Shown here: in pieces, positions 34,253 to 43,493 of the stretch | Layout: each line of letters opens with the position of its first letter | Numbering within the stretch: the stretch's first letter is position 1 | Source of the DNA: an uncultured Alteromonadaceae bacterium | GTDB taxonomy: Bacteria; Pseudomonadota; Gammaproteobacteria; Enterobacterales; Alteromonadaceae | Reading direction: 5' to 3' | NCBI GenBank assembly: GCA_913056495.1 | Contig: CAJXMO010000006.1 | Location: forward strand, 124,001 to 188,000 | Length of the DNA: 64,000 nt | Program-made: the position numbers and the translations under genes | Notes under the pieces: generated by a model | What the model was told of the DNA's origin: nothing | Seen by the model: the letters and a program-made list of their open reading frames with translations, nothing else | The model's database searches: none

Positions 34253-35944
34253 ATGACTCAACAAACCGATATCCTCATTATTGGCTCGGGCGTCGCTGCG
34301 GCTGCCATTGCACAAAAAATACTGAATGCAAATCCACTGGCTAAGATTACAATGCTTGAAGCCGGCACAAAAGTGAAGATGCGAGACTTTGCTCTACACC
34401 AGAATTATTTAATCACAGGTCAGCTTCCTTACGAATTTTGCCAGGATCAGGCCTATCCAACCAAAGATTCAATAGGTGAAAATGAATCACTTGGGCCAAC
34501 CCTTATTCCAATGCAAGGCTCACGATTAATGATGTATGGTGGCTCAACCGTACACTGGGGGGGGTGGTCGTTCCGATTAAAGCCTGAAGATTTTAAATTA
34601 AAGACACTGGCAAAAAGTGGTATAAAGGCACTGAAAGGCGATTATGATCTGCTTGACTGGCCTATTAATTACGATGATCTGGAACCCTTTTATTGCGAAG
34701 CTGAGCATTATATTGGTGTATCAGGTGACTCAGCCGATCCCACAGTGCCAAGAAGTACGGCATACCCTTACCCTGAATTTCCATATACGCTAGAAGACAA
34801 GCCCAGTATTCTGGCGATGAAAAAATTAGGCATTGAATACAGCCATATGCCCATCGCTCGCCATGGTGTCAGTGCTTCTGATTCACCCCACCCTCCCTGT
34901 CAAACAACAGGGACTTGCAAATACTGTCCTTTTGGTGCGCGTTATGTTGCAGCAAATTACATAGACGAACTGACAGAATTTCATAATTATCCAAACTTTC
35001 ACCTTAAAACCAATGCAATTGTTGAAAGCTTAATTATGAGTGACAAACATCAAGTTCAGGGGGTGACTTATATAGATAAACATATTTCCGAGCACCAAAT
35101 TCAAACGCTGAATGCAAAACTTGTCATTCTGGCAGCCGGGGCAATTGAATCATCTAAATTATTATTACGCTCACAATCCGATCACTGGCCAAACGGGGTC
35201 GGTAATGATCAGGATTTGGTCGGCCGTAACCTGATTACTCACCCCTACTTAATGTTTGAAGCAGACTTACCGGATAATCCTGATGGTCTGATGCCGGAGA
35301 TGGATTTTCCAACCCTGGTTTCCCGCCATTTTGACAGTGAAGCAGAGCAAGCATTAGGTAAATACATCATAGTGAATCCATCGGCTAGCATAGGGACTCG
35401 GCTAGCTAATGAGATGCAAAGTGGTAAACCGTTCAGTGTGATTAAAGATGAAGTAACAGGCAAAAGTAAAATACAACTACATGTTTTACTTGAGATTTTC
35501 AGTCAAAACAGAAATCGTTTGTTTAATGCAACCAAACGCAATCACTTAGGCCTGACAGAAACCGCCATCGAGTTTGATCAAGGACCCGACTTTAACCAGA
35601 GACTGGCGCAAATTCAGCAAAACATGACTCGAATTTTCGAAGCGATGGGCGCTAAGGATACTCGGCTTAAAACCATCTCCTGGCGTGCGGATCATGCCGC
35701 CTGCACCACACGAATGAGTGAAGATAAATACACAGGTGTGGTAGATAAAAATTTAAAAGTATTTGATATCAATAACCTGTTTATTTGTTCAAATGCATCA
35801 TTTTCTAGCCTAGGCGCGGTTAATCCGACACTAACTCTGACTAGTTTAGCGATTCGCCTTGCAATGCATCTGAATCAAACTGTCATACCAGAACTCGAAC
35901 ACGCTGAACAGCAGACGCCTAGTCTGCAAGAGGAAATTAGTTAA
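34253..35944 (+). CDS. GMC-family FAD oxidoreductase
   Basis: 563 residues. N-terminal FAD loop ILIIGSGVAAAAIAQKIL, the GMC signature region MMYGGSTVHWGGWSFRLKPE, a cysteine-rich insert PPCQTTGTCKYCPFGARYVA (four Cys, possible Fe-S or structural metal site), an AAGAIESSKLLL motif, and the C-terminal HAACTTRMSEDKYTGVVD followed by LFICSNASFSSLGAVNPTLT, where GMC enzymes place their catalytic His and the FAD-contacting N-P-T-L-T. It oxidises an alcohol or sugar; substrate unknown. Stop and next ATG are adjacent (TAAATG), so it is translationally linked to the ferritin-like protein. Confidence 0.92.
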   Translation: MTQQTDILIIGSGVAAAAIAQKILNANPLAKITMLEAGTKVKMRDFALHQNYLITGQLPYEFCQDQAYPTKDSIGENESLGPTLIPMQGSRLMMYGGSTVHWGGWSFRLKPEDFKLKTLAKSGIKALKGDYDLLDWPINYDDLEPFYCEAEHYIGVSGDSADPTVPRSTAYPYPEFPYTLEDKPSILAMKKLGIEYSHMPIARHGVSASDSPHPPCQTTGTCKYCPFGARYVAANYIDELTEFHNYPNFHLKTNAIVESLIMSDKHQVQGVTYIDKHISEHQIQTLNAKLVILAAGAIESSKLLLRSQSDHWPNGVGNDQDLVGRNLITHPYLMFEADLPDNPDGLMPEMDFPTLVSRHFDSEAEQALGKYIIVNPSASIGTRLANEMQSGKPFSVIKDEVTGKSKIQLHVLLEIFSQNRNRLFNATKRNHLGLTETAIEFDQGPDFNQRLAQIQQNMTRIFEAMGAKDTRLKTISWRADHAACTTRMSEDKYTGVVDKNLKVFDINNLFICSNASFSSLGAVNPTLTLTSLAIRLAMHLNQTVIPELEHAEQQTPSLQEEIS

Positions 35945-37006
35945 ATGGATATATCAGAACAAAAACAAGCGCTTTATAAGCAATTGCAATCTGCGATTGA
36001 GCTTGAACTCAGCACGTTACCACCCTATTTAACTGCTTTTTTTTCAATCCATGAAAATTCCAATGCTGCAGCGGTAAATGCCATTCGCAGTGTCTTTATG
36101 GAAGAAATGCTACATTTGTGTCTGGCGGGCAATGTTATGGTTTCAATCGGCGGTCAGGTAAAACTAGGCCCAAACAATATTCCCAGTTACCCTTGCATTC
36201 TTGGTTTTAAAAACAGGGAATTTGAAATTGATTTGGCTCGCTTTTCAAAACAAAGTATCCAGACTTTCAGGCGCATTGAATTGCCCGATGGAATGCCGCC
36301 GCTGGAAGATAGTGGCGACCTGAAAGAAGACATCAGAGTATCGGGTTCCAGTATAGGGGAATTTTATAAAGGTATCATTGCCGACTTAAAGTCACTGAAC
36401 CTGGCTTGTGAACAGGCTGGAATCGAGCTATTTAATAAGGACATCAGTCAACAAATTACCGAAACTTATTTTTGGCGAGGCGGCGGTAAACCCATAGCAG
36501 TTACTGACTTTGCAAGTGCTGAAAAAGCGCTCAATGAAATTATTGATCAGGGTGAAGGGGCTTCTACCAGTCTATATGACGGCGATGCTAACGAATACGA
36601 TCAAACACCGGATTTGGCACATTTTTATAAATTCAGTGAAATCTATTATCAACGCCAGTATTTAAATCACGATGATCCGCTTTCACCGCCGACAGGCGCA
36701 GACATTCAGGTTGAATATGATAAAACCTACCCTGTGCGAACAAATTGTAAACAGAGTGATTTTGCCAACAACCCGGATCTGGCGCAACTCAACTTAAGAT
36801 TTAATCAGGGTTATAGCCTGATGCTAAAACAAATAGAAGAGGCTTTTTCCGGAAATCCCAGGGTTTTATATAATGCGATTATGAATGGTATGCATGATTT
36901 AACCCCAATCGCACGAGCTATGGCAAAAATCGAAATAAACCCTGCCTGCACCAGCGGAGAAACCGGCTCGCCCTCATTCGAATGGGCGAATCCTGTTTCT
37001 AATTAA
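35945..37006 (+). CDS. VioB-like ferritin-like domain protein (iminophenyl-pyruvate dimer synthase family)
   Basis: 353 residues. LQSAIELELSTLPPYLTAFF and VFMEEMLHLCLAGNVMVSIG show the paired E...E-x-x-H ligands of a ferritin-like four-helix domain of the type found in VioB/RebD/StaD-like proteins. Unlike those enzymes (about 1000 residues), only this domain and a short extension are present. It could bind a di-iron or heme centre and act on an oxidised intermediate. It directly follows the GMC oxidoreductase with no gap, pointing to a paired reaction. No tryptophan or indole-pigment genes are nearby, so violacein-type chemistry should not be assumed. Confidence 0.82.
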   Translation: MDISEQKQALYKQLQSAIELELSTLPPYLTAFFSIHENSNAAAVNAIRSVFMEEMLHLCLAGNVMVSIGGQVKLGPNNIPSYPCILGFKNREFEIDLARFSKQSIQTFRRIELPDGMPPLEDSGDLKEDIRVSGSSIGEFYKGIIADLKSLNLACEQAGIELFNKDISQQITETYFWRGGGKPIAVTDFASAEKALNEIIDQGEGASTSLYDGDANEYDQTPDLAHFYKFSEIYYQRQYLNHDDPLSPPTGADIQVEYDKTYPVRTNCKQSDFANNPDLAQLNLRFNQGYSLMLKQIEEAFSGNPRVLYNAIMNGMHDLTPIARAMAKIEINPACTSGETGSPSFEWANPVSN

Positions 37007-37035
37007 GATTAATCAAATTTAAAGAGTCGAATATT

Positions 37036-37662
37036 ATGGGTTTTAAACTGGAAGTGAATTCAATCTTACGTACAGAGCAAAATTATGAGCTTAAACTGGG
37101 ATCAATTTACCCTTTTAGCAAAACAGGTAGCCGCATCTTTTTTGACGATATTCCGGTTTGGCTAACAGATAAAAACTGGCAAGTATTAGCCGAAATTAGC
37201 ATAGTTTCTCAAACCCGCGAAAATGACCAGCTCACAGGTCAATTCAGAGTAGATTATCTTTATCAGGGTGAAGAACAAAGCATCGTCAGCAATATGTTTA
37301 TCCGTATGTATGATGGTGTTTTAGACCCCTATATCTATTTATTATCATCCGCCAGCGAATATGAACAGGCGCAGCAAACCGGTGAATTTATTCGCGACAG
37401 TTTACAGACAGAGGGGTTTATCCATGCATCGCCTAAAAGTCAGTTAAACCGGGTAGCCAATAAATTTTATAAAGACTGTCAGGAGCCACTCATTTTGGTT
37501 GTAGACAAGAGCAAAGTCATACCTAAAATAAAATGGGAACCTGCCACAGGGGGCTTATACCCGCACATATATGGCCCATTGAATGCCAATTCAGTTATCA
37601 AAAGTATCTCTATCAAACTCAATGAAAAGGGTGAATTTGATATAGATACCAGCGCACTATAA
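37036..37662 (+). CDS. Two-domain protein with C-terminal DUF952
   Basis: 208 residues. The second half (YLLSSASEYEQAQQTGEFIR, then EGFIHASPKSQLNRVANKFY, LVVDKSKVIPKIKWEPATGG and LYPHIYGPLNANSV) matches DUF952, a small ADP-ribosyltransferase-like fold family that usually stands alone at ~110 residues. The first ~100 residues (GFKLEVNSILRT, GSRIFFDDIPVWLTDKNWQV) resemble DUF2584 proteins as I recall them, a weak assignment. So this is an apparent fusion of two poorly known domains. It sits 29 bp after the VioB-like gene and 25 bp before the hybrid kinase. Role unknown. Confidence 0.78.
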   Translation: MGFKLEVNSILRTEQNYELKLGSIYPFSKTGSRIFFDDIPVWLTDKNWQVLAEISIVSQTRENDQLTGQFRVDYLYQGEEQSIVSNMFIRMYDGVLDPYIYLLSSASEYEQAQQTGEFIRDSLQTEGFIHASPKSQLNRVANKFYKDCQEPLILVVDKSKVIPKIKWEPATGGLYPHIYGPLNANSVIKSISIKLNEKGEFDIDTSAL

Positions 37663-37687
37663 AACACCATTAACCCACGGAAGACGA

Positions 37688-40354
37688 ATGACTTTAGATA
37701 AGAACAATAAAAATTCAGAAGAACTTGTTTCACTACTAAATGCGTTACTGGATGCAACACCTGATTTAATTTTCGCCAAAGACATCAATTATAAATATTT
37801 GGCTCATAATAAGGCGTTTTCAAATTTGGTCGGCAGAGCCGGCCAAGATTTAACCGGACTTTCTGATGAGGATATATTTAGTAATCCAGAGGCAATTAAC
37901 CGACTTCGAGAAACCGATATACAAGTCATTAGTCATGAAAAAACGCTGACCAATCAGGAAACAACCGTTTATCCGGATGGTAAAACCATTAAAGTAGATA
38001 CACTTAAAGTGCCTTTTTACAGTGACGAAGGCCAACTGATGGGATTGCTCGGGATATCAAGGGATGTTACACGGCGTGTCGAAACTGAGCAGCAGCTCGG
38101 CCTGGCTAAAGAAAAAGCGGAAGCGGCCAGTCGTGCTAAATCTGAATTTCTGGCCAAAATGAGTCATGAAATCAGAACGCCGATGAATGCTGTCATTGGC
38201 TTAAGTCAGCTGCTCAGCCGTACTCAGCTAAACTATGAACAAACAGATTATGTCGATAAAATTTTAAACTCAGCCGAGAGTTTATTAAATCTAATCAATG
38301 ACATACTAGACTACTCTAAAATAGAGGCAAACCGCTTAACCCTTGAACAAGTCCCTTTCACGCTGCAAAGTGTATTGGATAAAACCATCACTATCTGTGA
38401 ACTAAAAGCGCTCGAAAAACACCTTGAATTTATTATTGATGTCCCAAGCGCCGCGCCAAAGTGTCTGTTAGGCGACCCGCACCGGCTACAACAGGTTTTA
38501 ATTAATCTGGCTAACAATGCCATTAAATTTACCGAATCAGGACATGTGATTGTAAAAATCGAATTTAACCAGACAGATAATAATAATGCCGACATAAAGT
38601 TCTCAATCTCTGATACCGGCATTGGTATGTCGATGGAAGAACAGCAGCAATTATTTAACGCATTTTGTCAGGCTGATAACTCATTAACCCGTCAATACGA
38701 AGGCTCAGGGTTAGGTCTGGTTATTTGCAAACAAATCGTCGAATTAATGGGTGGTAATATCCAGGTAGAGAGTAAACCAGGCGAAGGTTCAACTTTTAGT
38801 TTTAATATTAAATGTCCAATCGTAGAACAAGCAGAATGCCATCGTATTCAATCGATTAACTACCCGGAAACCAAAATACTGGTTGTTGATAATAGCCCGG
38901 TCGCACGCCGAATTATCGTTGAAATATTAACCGAGTTTGGTTGTCAGGTTGAAGCCGCTGACAGTGGCATTGAAGCTGTGAATAAAGTTAAAGCGGCCAG
39001 TGACGCTTTTCAGGATTATGACTTAATCATTATGGACTGGCGAATGCCGGGTCTAGACGGCATCAGCGCAGCTAAACAAATTAAACAGGATTTAGGTAAA
39101 TCACATATTCCGGCAATATTACTGCTCTCAGCTTATGATTTGGATGAAGCTAAACGTATTGCCAGACCGGAGCAGATTGATGCATACCTTGAAAAACCCG
39201 TTATTCCACAAACCTTAATGGAATCCATCAATAAAAGTCTAATGTGTCATTCACAACCAGAAAACACTCAAACCGAAAAAACGAGTTGGATCGATCCCAG
39301 TTCCTCTAAATGGGATGTCGGTAACCTGAATTTTTGCAATGCAAAAGTATTACTGGTAGACGACAACAATCTAAACCGAAAAGTAACCTGCGGTTTTCTA
39401 AAAGACAGCAATATCCAAATGGATATGGCGGTTGACGGCGAAGATGCCGTTGAGAAAGTTAAAAAGAATGACTATGACCTTGTATTGATGGACATTCAAA
39501 TGCCAAAAATGGATGGTTATACAGCGACTAAACTTATACTGCAAGATCCTAAAACGAAAGATTTACCAATCATTGCGATGACTGCACATGCAATGGAAAG
39601 CGACAGACAAGAATGTCTGGCAGTGGGCATGAAAGGTCATTTAATTAAACCAATTTCAATTTCAACTTTATATGAGATTTTAATTCGCTTTATTAACGTT
39701 AACCGGCTAAATACAAATAAACCTCTAAAGCAACCCCATCAGCCTGAAGAGCCGCTAATTTCGCAACTAGCAGAATTAGCGGAACTGGATATCAATGCAG
39801 CCATTCAGGCATATCAGTTTAATCAAAAGCTTTTTGTAAACCTACTGGAAGAATTTGTCAGCGAAAATAAAGATATACAGCATGGCATTGCTAACGCCAT
39901 TAACGAACTGGATGAGGACATGATTTTTACTAAAATTCATAGCCTTAAAACCAGTACCGCCTACATAGGCGCATATAAAATGTCGCATCAATGTGCTTAT
40001 ATTGAGAGCCTAATTAAACAAAAACAAAAATACCAGAAAGAGGTCGTTAAAGTTGCGAATGACGTCAGCCAACTTGTATTGTCTATGCAAGAAATTATCA
40101 CCCTCCAGCAATCAAATACACAAAATACAGAACAAACTGGACTCTCTTTTCGGCAATACTTACTCAAATTACAGCCGCTGTTAGCCAACTCAGATTTTGC
40201 GGCAGAAACTTTAATTTGTGACATATTAACTTCCACTTCAGACCCGACTGAGCATTCAGTCATCAAAGAAATTTCAGAGCTTGTTGCCTGTGTTGAATTT
40301 GAGCGAGCCAGCAAAATTTGTGAAGTAGCACTAGCAAGGACAGACAATGGTTAA
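37688..40354 (+). CDS. Cytosolic PAS hybrid histidine kinase with two receivers and Hpt
   Basis: 888 residues, no membrane segment. Order: PAS (about 12-130, LLDATPDLIFAKDINYKYLA), HisKA with H160 (KMSHEIRTPMNAV), HATPase (NAIKFT, DTGIGMS, GSGLGLVICK), receiver 1 (LVVDNSP, phospho-Asp in IIMDWRMPGLDG), receiver 2 (LLVDDNNLN, VLMDIQMPKMDG), and a C-terminal Hpt helix with KIHSLKTSTAYIG. A complete BarA/EvgS-style phosphorelay in one protein. Its gene overlaps the REC-GGDEF gene by 8 bp, so the regulator is its probable phosphate acceptor. The PAS ligand may relate to the oxidoreductase products encoded upstream, but this is inference. Confidence 0.94.
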   Translation: MTLDKNNKNSEELVSLLNALLDATPDLIFAKDINYKYLAHNKAFSNLVGRAGQDLTGLSDEDIFSNPEAINRLRETDIQVISHEKTLTNQETTVYPDGKTIKVDTLKVPFYSDEGQLMGLLGISRDVTRRVETEQQLGLAKEKAEAASRAKSEFLAKMSHEIRTPMNAVIGLSQLLSRTQLNYEQTDYVDKILNSAESLLNLINDILDYSKIEANRLTLEQVPFTLQSVLDKTITICELKALEKHLEFIIDVPSAAPKCLLGDPHRLQQVLINLANNAIKFTESGHVIVKIEFNQTDNNNADIKFSISDTGIGMSMEEQQQLFNAFCQADNSLTRQYEGSGLGLVICKQIVELMGGNIQVESKPGEGSTFSFNIKCPIVEQAECHRIQSINYPETKILVVDNSPVARRIIVEILTEFGCQVEAADSGIEAVNKVKAASDAFQDYDLIIMDWRMPGLDGISAAKQIKQDLGKSHIPAILLLSAYDLDEAKRIARPEQIDAYLEKPVIPQTLMESINKSLMCHSQPENTQTEKTSWIDPSSSKWDVGNLNFCNAKVLLVDDNNLNRKVTCGFLKDSNIQMDMAVDGEDAVEKVKKNDYDLVLMDIQMPKMDGYTATKLILQDPKTKDLPIIAMTAHAMESDRQECLAVGMKGHLIKPISISTLYEILIRFINVNRLNTNKPLKQPHQPEEPLISQLAELAELDINAAIQAYQFNQKLFVNLLEEFVSENKDIQHGIANAINELDEDMIFTKIHSLKTSTAYIGAYKMSHQCAYIESLIKQKQKYQKEVVKVANDVSQLVLSMQEIITLQQSNTQNTEQTGLSFRQYLLKLQPLLANSDFAAETLICDILTSTSDPTEHSVIKEISELVACVEFERASKICEVALARTDNG

Positions 40355-41249
40355 CCCCAACTTACGTATTTTAATCGTCGATGACGAAAAACCAAACCTG
40401 ATGGTATTAAGTGATTTGTTGCAAAATGAAGCACAAATCACACTGGCTAATAATGGGAAAAGAGCCATTGAGAAAGCTCAGGAGCTCCAACCGGACATCA
40501 TTTTATTAGATGTAGTGATGCCTGAAGTTTCTGGCTTTGATGTAATAAAAGCGCTTAAGGCGAATAAACTTACACGCTCGATCCCGGTAATATTTATTAC
40601 CGGCTTAGGTGATGTCAAAAGCGAAGAAAAAGGGTTTGAACTCGGAGCTTGTGACTATATTCAAAAACCTTTTCATTTGGGAATTGTAAAAGCCAGAGTT
40701 AAATTGCATCTGACAATTGCTCGTCAGTGCATTATGCTTGAAAAACTAGCTAATATAGATCCTTTAACAGCCATTCCAAATCGCAGAAAATTTTCAGAAC
40801 GAGTTGAAAACGAGTGGGCAGGTGCAAAACGAAACCGAAACCCAATTGTCCTAGCTATGGTTGATGTAGATAAATTTAAGCAGTATAACGATCAGTACGG
40901 CCATGCTGCCGGTGATAATGTACTGACACAAGTTGCAAAAACGCTGCAAACCCAACTCAAAAGACCCAGAGATTTTATTGCCCGTTATGGCGGCGAAGAA
41001 TTTGTCATTATCATTAATGAAACGGATCAAATCAGTGCCAATGCAATCTTAGAAAAATGTCGCAGTGCTGTGCAAAATCTCAATATCAAAAACGAAGCCA
41101 GTCCACATGCTTGTATCACTGTCAGTATAGGCGCGGCTATCTGCACGCCGAGTTCAAATATCAGTGCAAATGCCTTGCTCGAACAAGCCGATCATACCCT
41201 GTATCAAGCGAAAGAAACCGGCAGAAATAAGCTTGCCTGGTCTGCTTAA
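40347..41249 (+). CDS. REC-GGDEF response regulator diguanylate cyclase
   Basis: 300 residues. Receiver domain with IVDDEKPN and phospho-Asp in ILLDVVMPEVSGFD, then a linker and GGDEF domain starting NIDPLTAIPNRRKF. The catalytic loop is ARYGGEEFVIII (GGEEF, active variant) with an RPRD I-site five residues before it. A PleD/WspR-like output that converts phosphorylation into c-di-GMP. It overlaps the hybrid kinase gene by 8 bp and ends the six-gene run. Confidence 0.95.
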   Translation: MVNPNLRILIVDDEKPNLMVLSDLLQNEAQITLANNGKRAIEKAQELQPDIILLDVVMPEVSGFDVIKALKANKLTRSIPVIFITGLGDVKSEEKGFELGACDYIQKPFHLGIVKARVKLHLTIARQCIMLEKLANIDPLTAIPNRRKFSERVENEWAGAKRNRNPIVLAMVDVDKFKQYNDQYGHAAGDNVLTQVAKTLQTQLKRPRDFIARYGGEEFVIIINETDQISANAILEKCRSAVQNLNIKNEASPHACITVSIGAAICTPSSNISANALLEQADHTLYQAKETGRNKLAWSA

Positions 41250-41830
41250 TGGTTAATCAAACAGATGTTAACGCCGGGGACTGCGATTAATAAGTCTCTC
41301 AGTTTAATGTTTGGAGACCGTATGAATATGAGGCGAATATCTGAGGTCTTTAATACCTAAGCGACCACTTGATTTGCAATTGTTAGAATATTAAATCCTT
41401 TATTTTACCGACAAAATTCGGATTCAGGTACACCGGCGTGCAAGTCCATTACCGCCGGTTTATCGTCTGGGTTCATCTTAATTCGCCATTTCAGCTTCAA
41501 TATCTACTCTAAAAATTTAATTTTAAATGCAAAATATGTCACAAGTTCAATCTGTTTAACTTGACGAAGTTTAAATACTGATAAAAAATTAGAAACTAAC
41601 TTAATCTAGTTGTTCTAATTTTAATCAAGCTTTTCAGTCGGATATTGACTGGTTTGACCAAAAAACCGCTTTAAAGCGGCGCTTTGTTATATTAAATCTA
41701 TTTTTTATTCCAAATTAATCTAGTTATAAACTCATCCCCTCATATAATTAAGAATGCGGTAAACGAATTGATGCTCATACAAATTTGGTAGTGAAATCCG
41801 TGTTCATTGCTGTACCAAGAGGGTAAAATT
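41250..41830. other. 581-bp intergenic region before parA
   Basis: No supported gene. AT-rich with one GC-rich patch near 41420-41475 (a 23-codon frame not worth calling). It contains the perfect 14-bp palindrome CCGCTTTAAAGCGG at 41666-41679, which could be a hairpin or a binding site for the partition proteins encoded after it. AAGAGGG at about 41817 is the parA ribosome site. Confidence 0.5.
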
Positions 41831-42532
41831 ATGATCTTATTAGTTGGTGGGGAAAAAGGCGGTAGTGGTAAGAGCTGTCTGGCTCAAAACATTGCTGTTC
41901 ATTTAACCAAAGAGCGGGATGCAAGCGTTATGTTGGTGGATTGCGATCCACAAAAAACAACATCTGACTGGATTCAATCCAGGCACAATAACGCAGATTT
42001 AGATTATATCAGCTGTGTTCAGTTGTTCGGTAAAGTGCGTTATGAGTTACAGGGTTTTGAGCGCAATTACGACTATGTCGTAATTGATTGTGGGGGTCGA
42101 GATAGTACAACCTTACGTTCAGCATTATCTGTAGCAACTCATGTACTTGTGCCTATGAGGCCTAAACGCCGTGACTTAAAAACGGTTGAACACATTGAAG
42201 ATTTAATATCGACTTGTAAGATGATAAACCCGAATATGCGAGAAGCAGTTGTCATGACACAATGTCCGTCACTGCCTAATCAAGCAGGGCGTATTCTGGA
42301 ATCAAAAGAAATCTGCCGTAGTTATGGATTATCAGTTCTGGATTCTGTCACATTCAGTCGAAATATATATGATGATAGTGAAGAAATGGGCTCATCAGTT
42401 ATTGAGCAAGATCCAAAAGGTAAGGCAGCTGAAGAAATACGTTCAATTGTCAGTGAAGTAATGCAACTACAAGTGGAGAGTGAAGATCATGGGCCTGGCC
42501 GATCTCAAGAAAACCACCTCAAAGCAGTCTAA
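41831..42532 (+). CDS. ParA/MinD-family partition-type ATPase
   Basis: 233 residues from the ATG at 41831, which has AAGAGG upstream; a TTG at 41807 is the longer frame. The deviant Walker A motif GGEKGGSGKSCLAQNIA, VMLVDCDPQKTTSDW, and YVVIDCGGRD are classical ParA. It lacks an N-terminal DNA-binding domain (type Ib-like size). The next gene overlaps it by 44 bp and encodes a small helix-rich protein likely to be its partner. No replication gene, toxin-antitoxin pair or integrase is near, so this seems a chromosomal ParA-like positioning system rather than plasmid remains. Confidence 0.93.
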   Translation: MILLVGGEKGGSGKSCLAQNIAVHLTKERDASVMLVDCDPQKTTSDWIQSRHNNADLDYISCVQLFGKVRYELQGFERNYDYVVIDCGGRDSTTLRSALSVATHVLVPMRPKRRDLKTVEHIEDLISTCKMINPNMREAVVMTQCPSLPNQAGRILESKEICRSYGLSVLDSVTFSRNIYDDSEEMGSSVIEQDPKGKAAEEIRSIVSEVMQLQVESEDHGPGRSQENHLKAV

Positions 42533-42857
42533 ACTTAAAAAGATTGATATTGAAGATTTCATCGATGATGCTAATAATTATGCGTCAGGTTTACCGAGCT
42601 TGTTATTTGATGTCCGGCATGAACCGGACAATGACAAAGCGCATAAGCTAAAAGAGCTGGCAGACAACCAAAGTCGACGAAAAAACGCGACTTTCTCTTT
42701 GAATGAAAATACCATTAAAGAGCTCGAAACTCTGGTAAAAAACAAAGACTTGCACAAGTCTAAGTTAGTCCGGGTTTTGATCCAGTATTTTGCCTATTTA
42801 AACGAGAAAGAGCGTGCTGCAATTTTACGATTGTTTGCACAACAGGAAAACAAGTAA
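42489..42857 (+). CDS. Small ParA-partner protein, ribbon-helix-helix-like
   Basis: 122 residues from ATG 42489, preceded by GGAGAG 8 bp upstream and nested in the 3' end of parA (44-bp overlap). Lys-rich N-terminus (DLKKTTSKQSKLKKID), then a C-terminal part NATFSLNENTIKELETLVKN followed by a second helix HKSKLVRVLIQYFAYL, which looks like a ribbon-helix-helix fold (short beta strand, two helices) as in ParB-like omega/ParG centromere-binding proteins. No true ParB domain. Function inferred from overlap with parA. Confidence 0.72.
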   Translation: MGLADLKKTTSKQSKLKKIDIEDFIDDANNYASGLPSLLFDVRHEPDNDKAHKLKELADNQSRRKNATFSLNENTIKELETLVKNKDLHKSKLVRVLIQYFAYLNEKERAAILRLFAQQENK

Positions 42858-43022
42858 AATAGCAGTCAAGTTTTCCCCTTCTTTTTTGTAAAACCCGAAT
42901 TCAAATTGACTCAGGTTTGTATAATACCAGTTGCTTAAAACAATAATTAGCCAGCTGCACTGGCTATTTGGATTTTAAACAGTAAACTACCCTTTTCTAT
43001 CACCTTTAAGTAAAGTTTTTCA

Positions 43023-43268
43023 ATGCAATGTCGACTCGGTTGCGGTGCTTGCTGCATTGCACCATCAATCAGCTCATCAATACCTGGTATGCCAAACGGA
43101 AAACCCGCAGGTGTTCGCTGTATTCAACTGGATGAAAACAATTTATGTAAAATTTTTGGTCAACCTGACCGGCCAAAAGTCTGTGCAGAATTTACTGCTG
43201 AAGCCGAATTCTGCGGAACAACTAACCAACAAGCTATTCAAATTCTGACTGAACTGGAACAAGCTTGA
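43023..43268 (+). CDS. YkgJ-family cysteine-cluster protein
   Basis: 81 residues. [40 protein letters not shown] and AEFCGTT carry eight or so cysteines in the YkgJ (Fe-S/Zn cluster) pattern C-x3-C-x2-CC...C...C...C. Length fits the short members of the family. It probably binds a metal or Fe-S cluster; biological role unknown. It stands between the parA pair and the MITE-like repeat. The 43269-43493 stretch after it is non-coding and contains a hairpin GTGTTTGCT / AGCAAACAC (43314-43338). Confidence 0.88.
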   Translation: MQCRLGCGACCIAPSISSSIPGMPNGKPAGVRCIQLDENNLCKIFGQPDRPKVCAEFTAEAEFCGTTNQQAIQILTELEQA

Positions 43269-43493
43269 TTCTTTAATTTTTATAACAAAATAGGCATCAG
43301 ACAAGTCAAACTCGTGTTTGCTGCACAGAAGCAAACACACTGCTTTATCACACCAGCCTTGCATTACATACCCACATATAACTGACATTCGCCTATGACT
43401 ACTTGCTTGTAAATCTATCCTTGGTAAAAGATTGAAACTCCTTCTCTTGGCCAATTTTGATTAAATCCTGCCGGAAACCGCGATAAATTATTT

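Noticed and set aside
35945..37006. Violacein-type biosynthesis suggested by the VioB-like domain
   Set aside because: Only the ferritin-like domain is present and no tryptophan oxidase, VioC/D/E-like or other pigment gene occurs around it.
41405..41476. A 23-codon minus-strand frame in the GC-richer patch before parA
   Set aside because: Too short, no ribosome site, no recognisable motif; more likely chance or debris.
41831..42857. ParA pair as evidence of an integrated plasmid or prophage
   Set aside because: No replication initiator, integrase, phage structural gene or attachment site nearby; surrounding genes are chromosomal.
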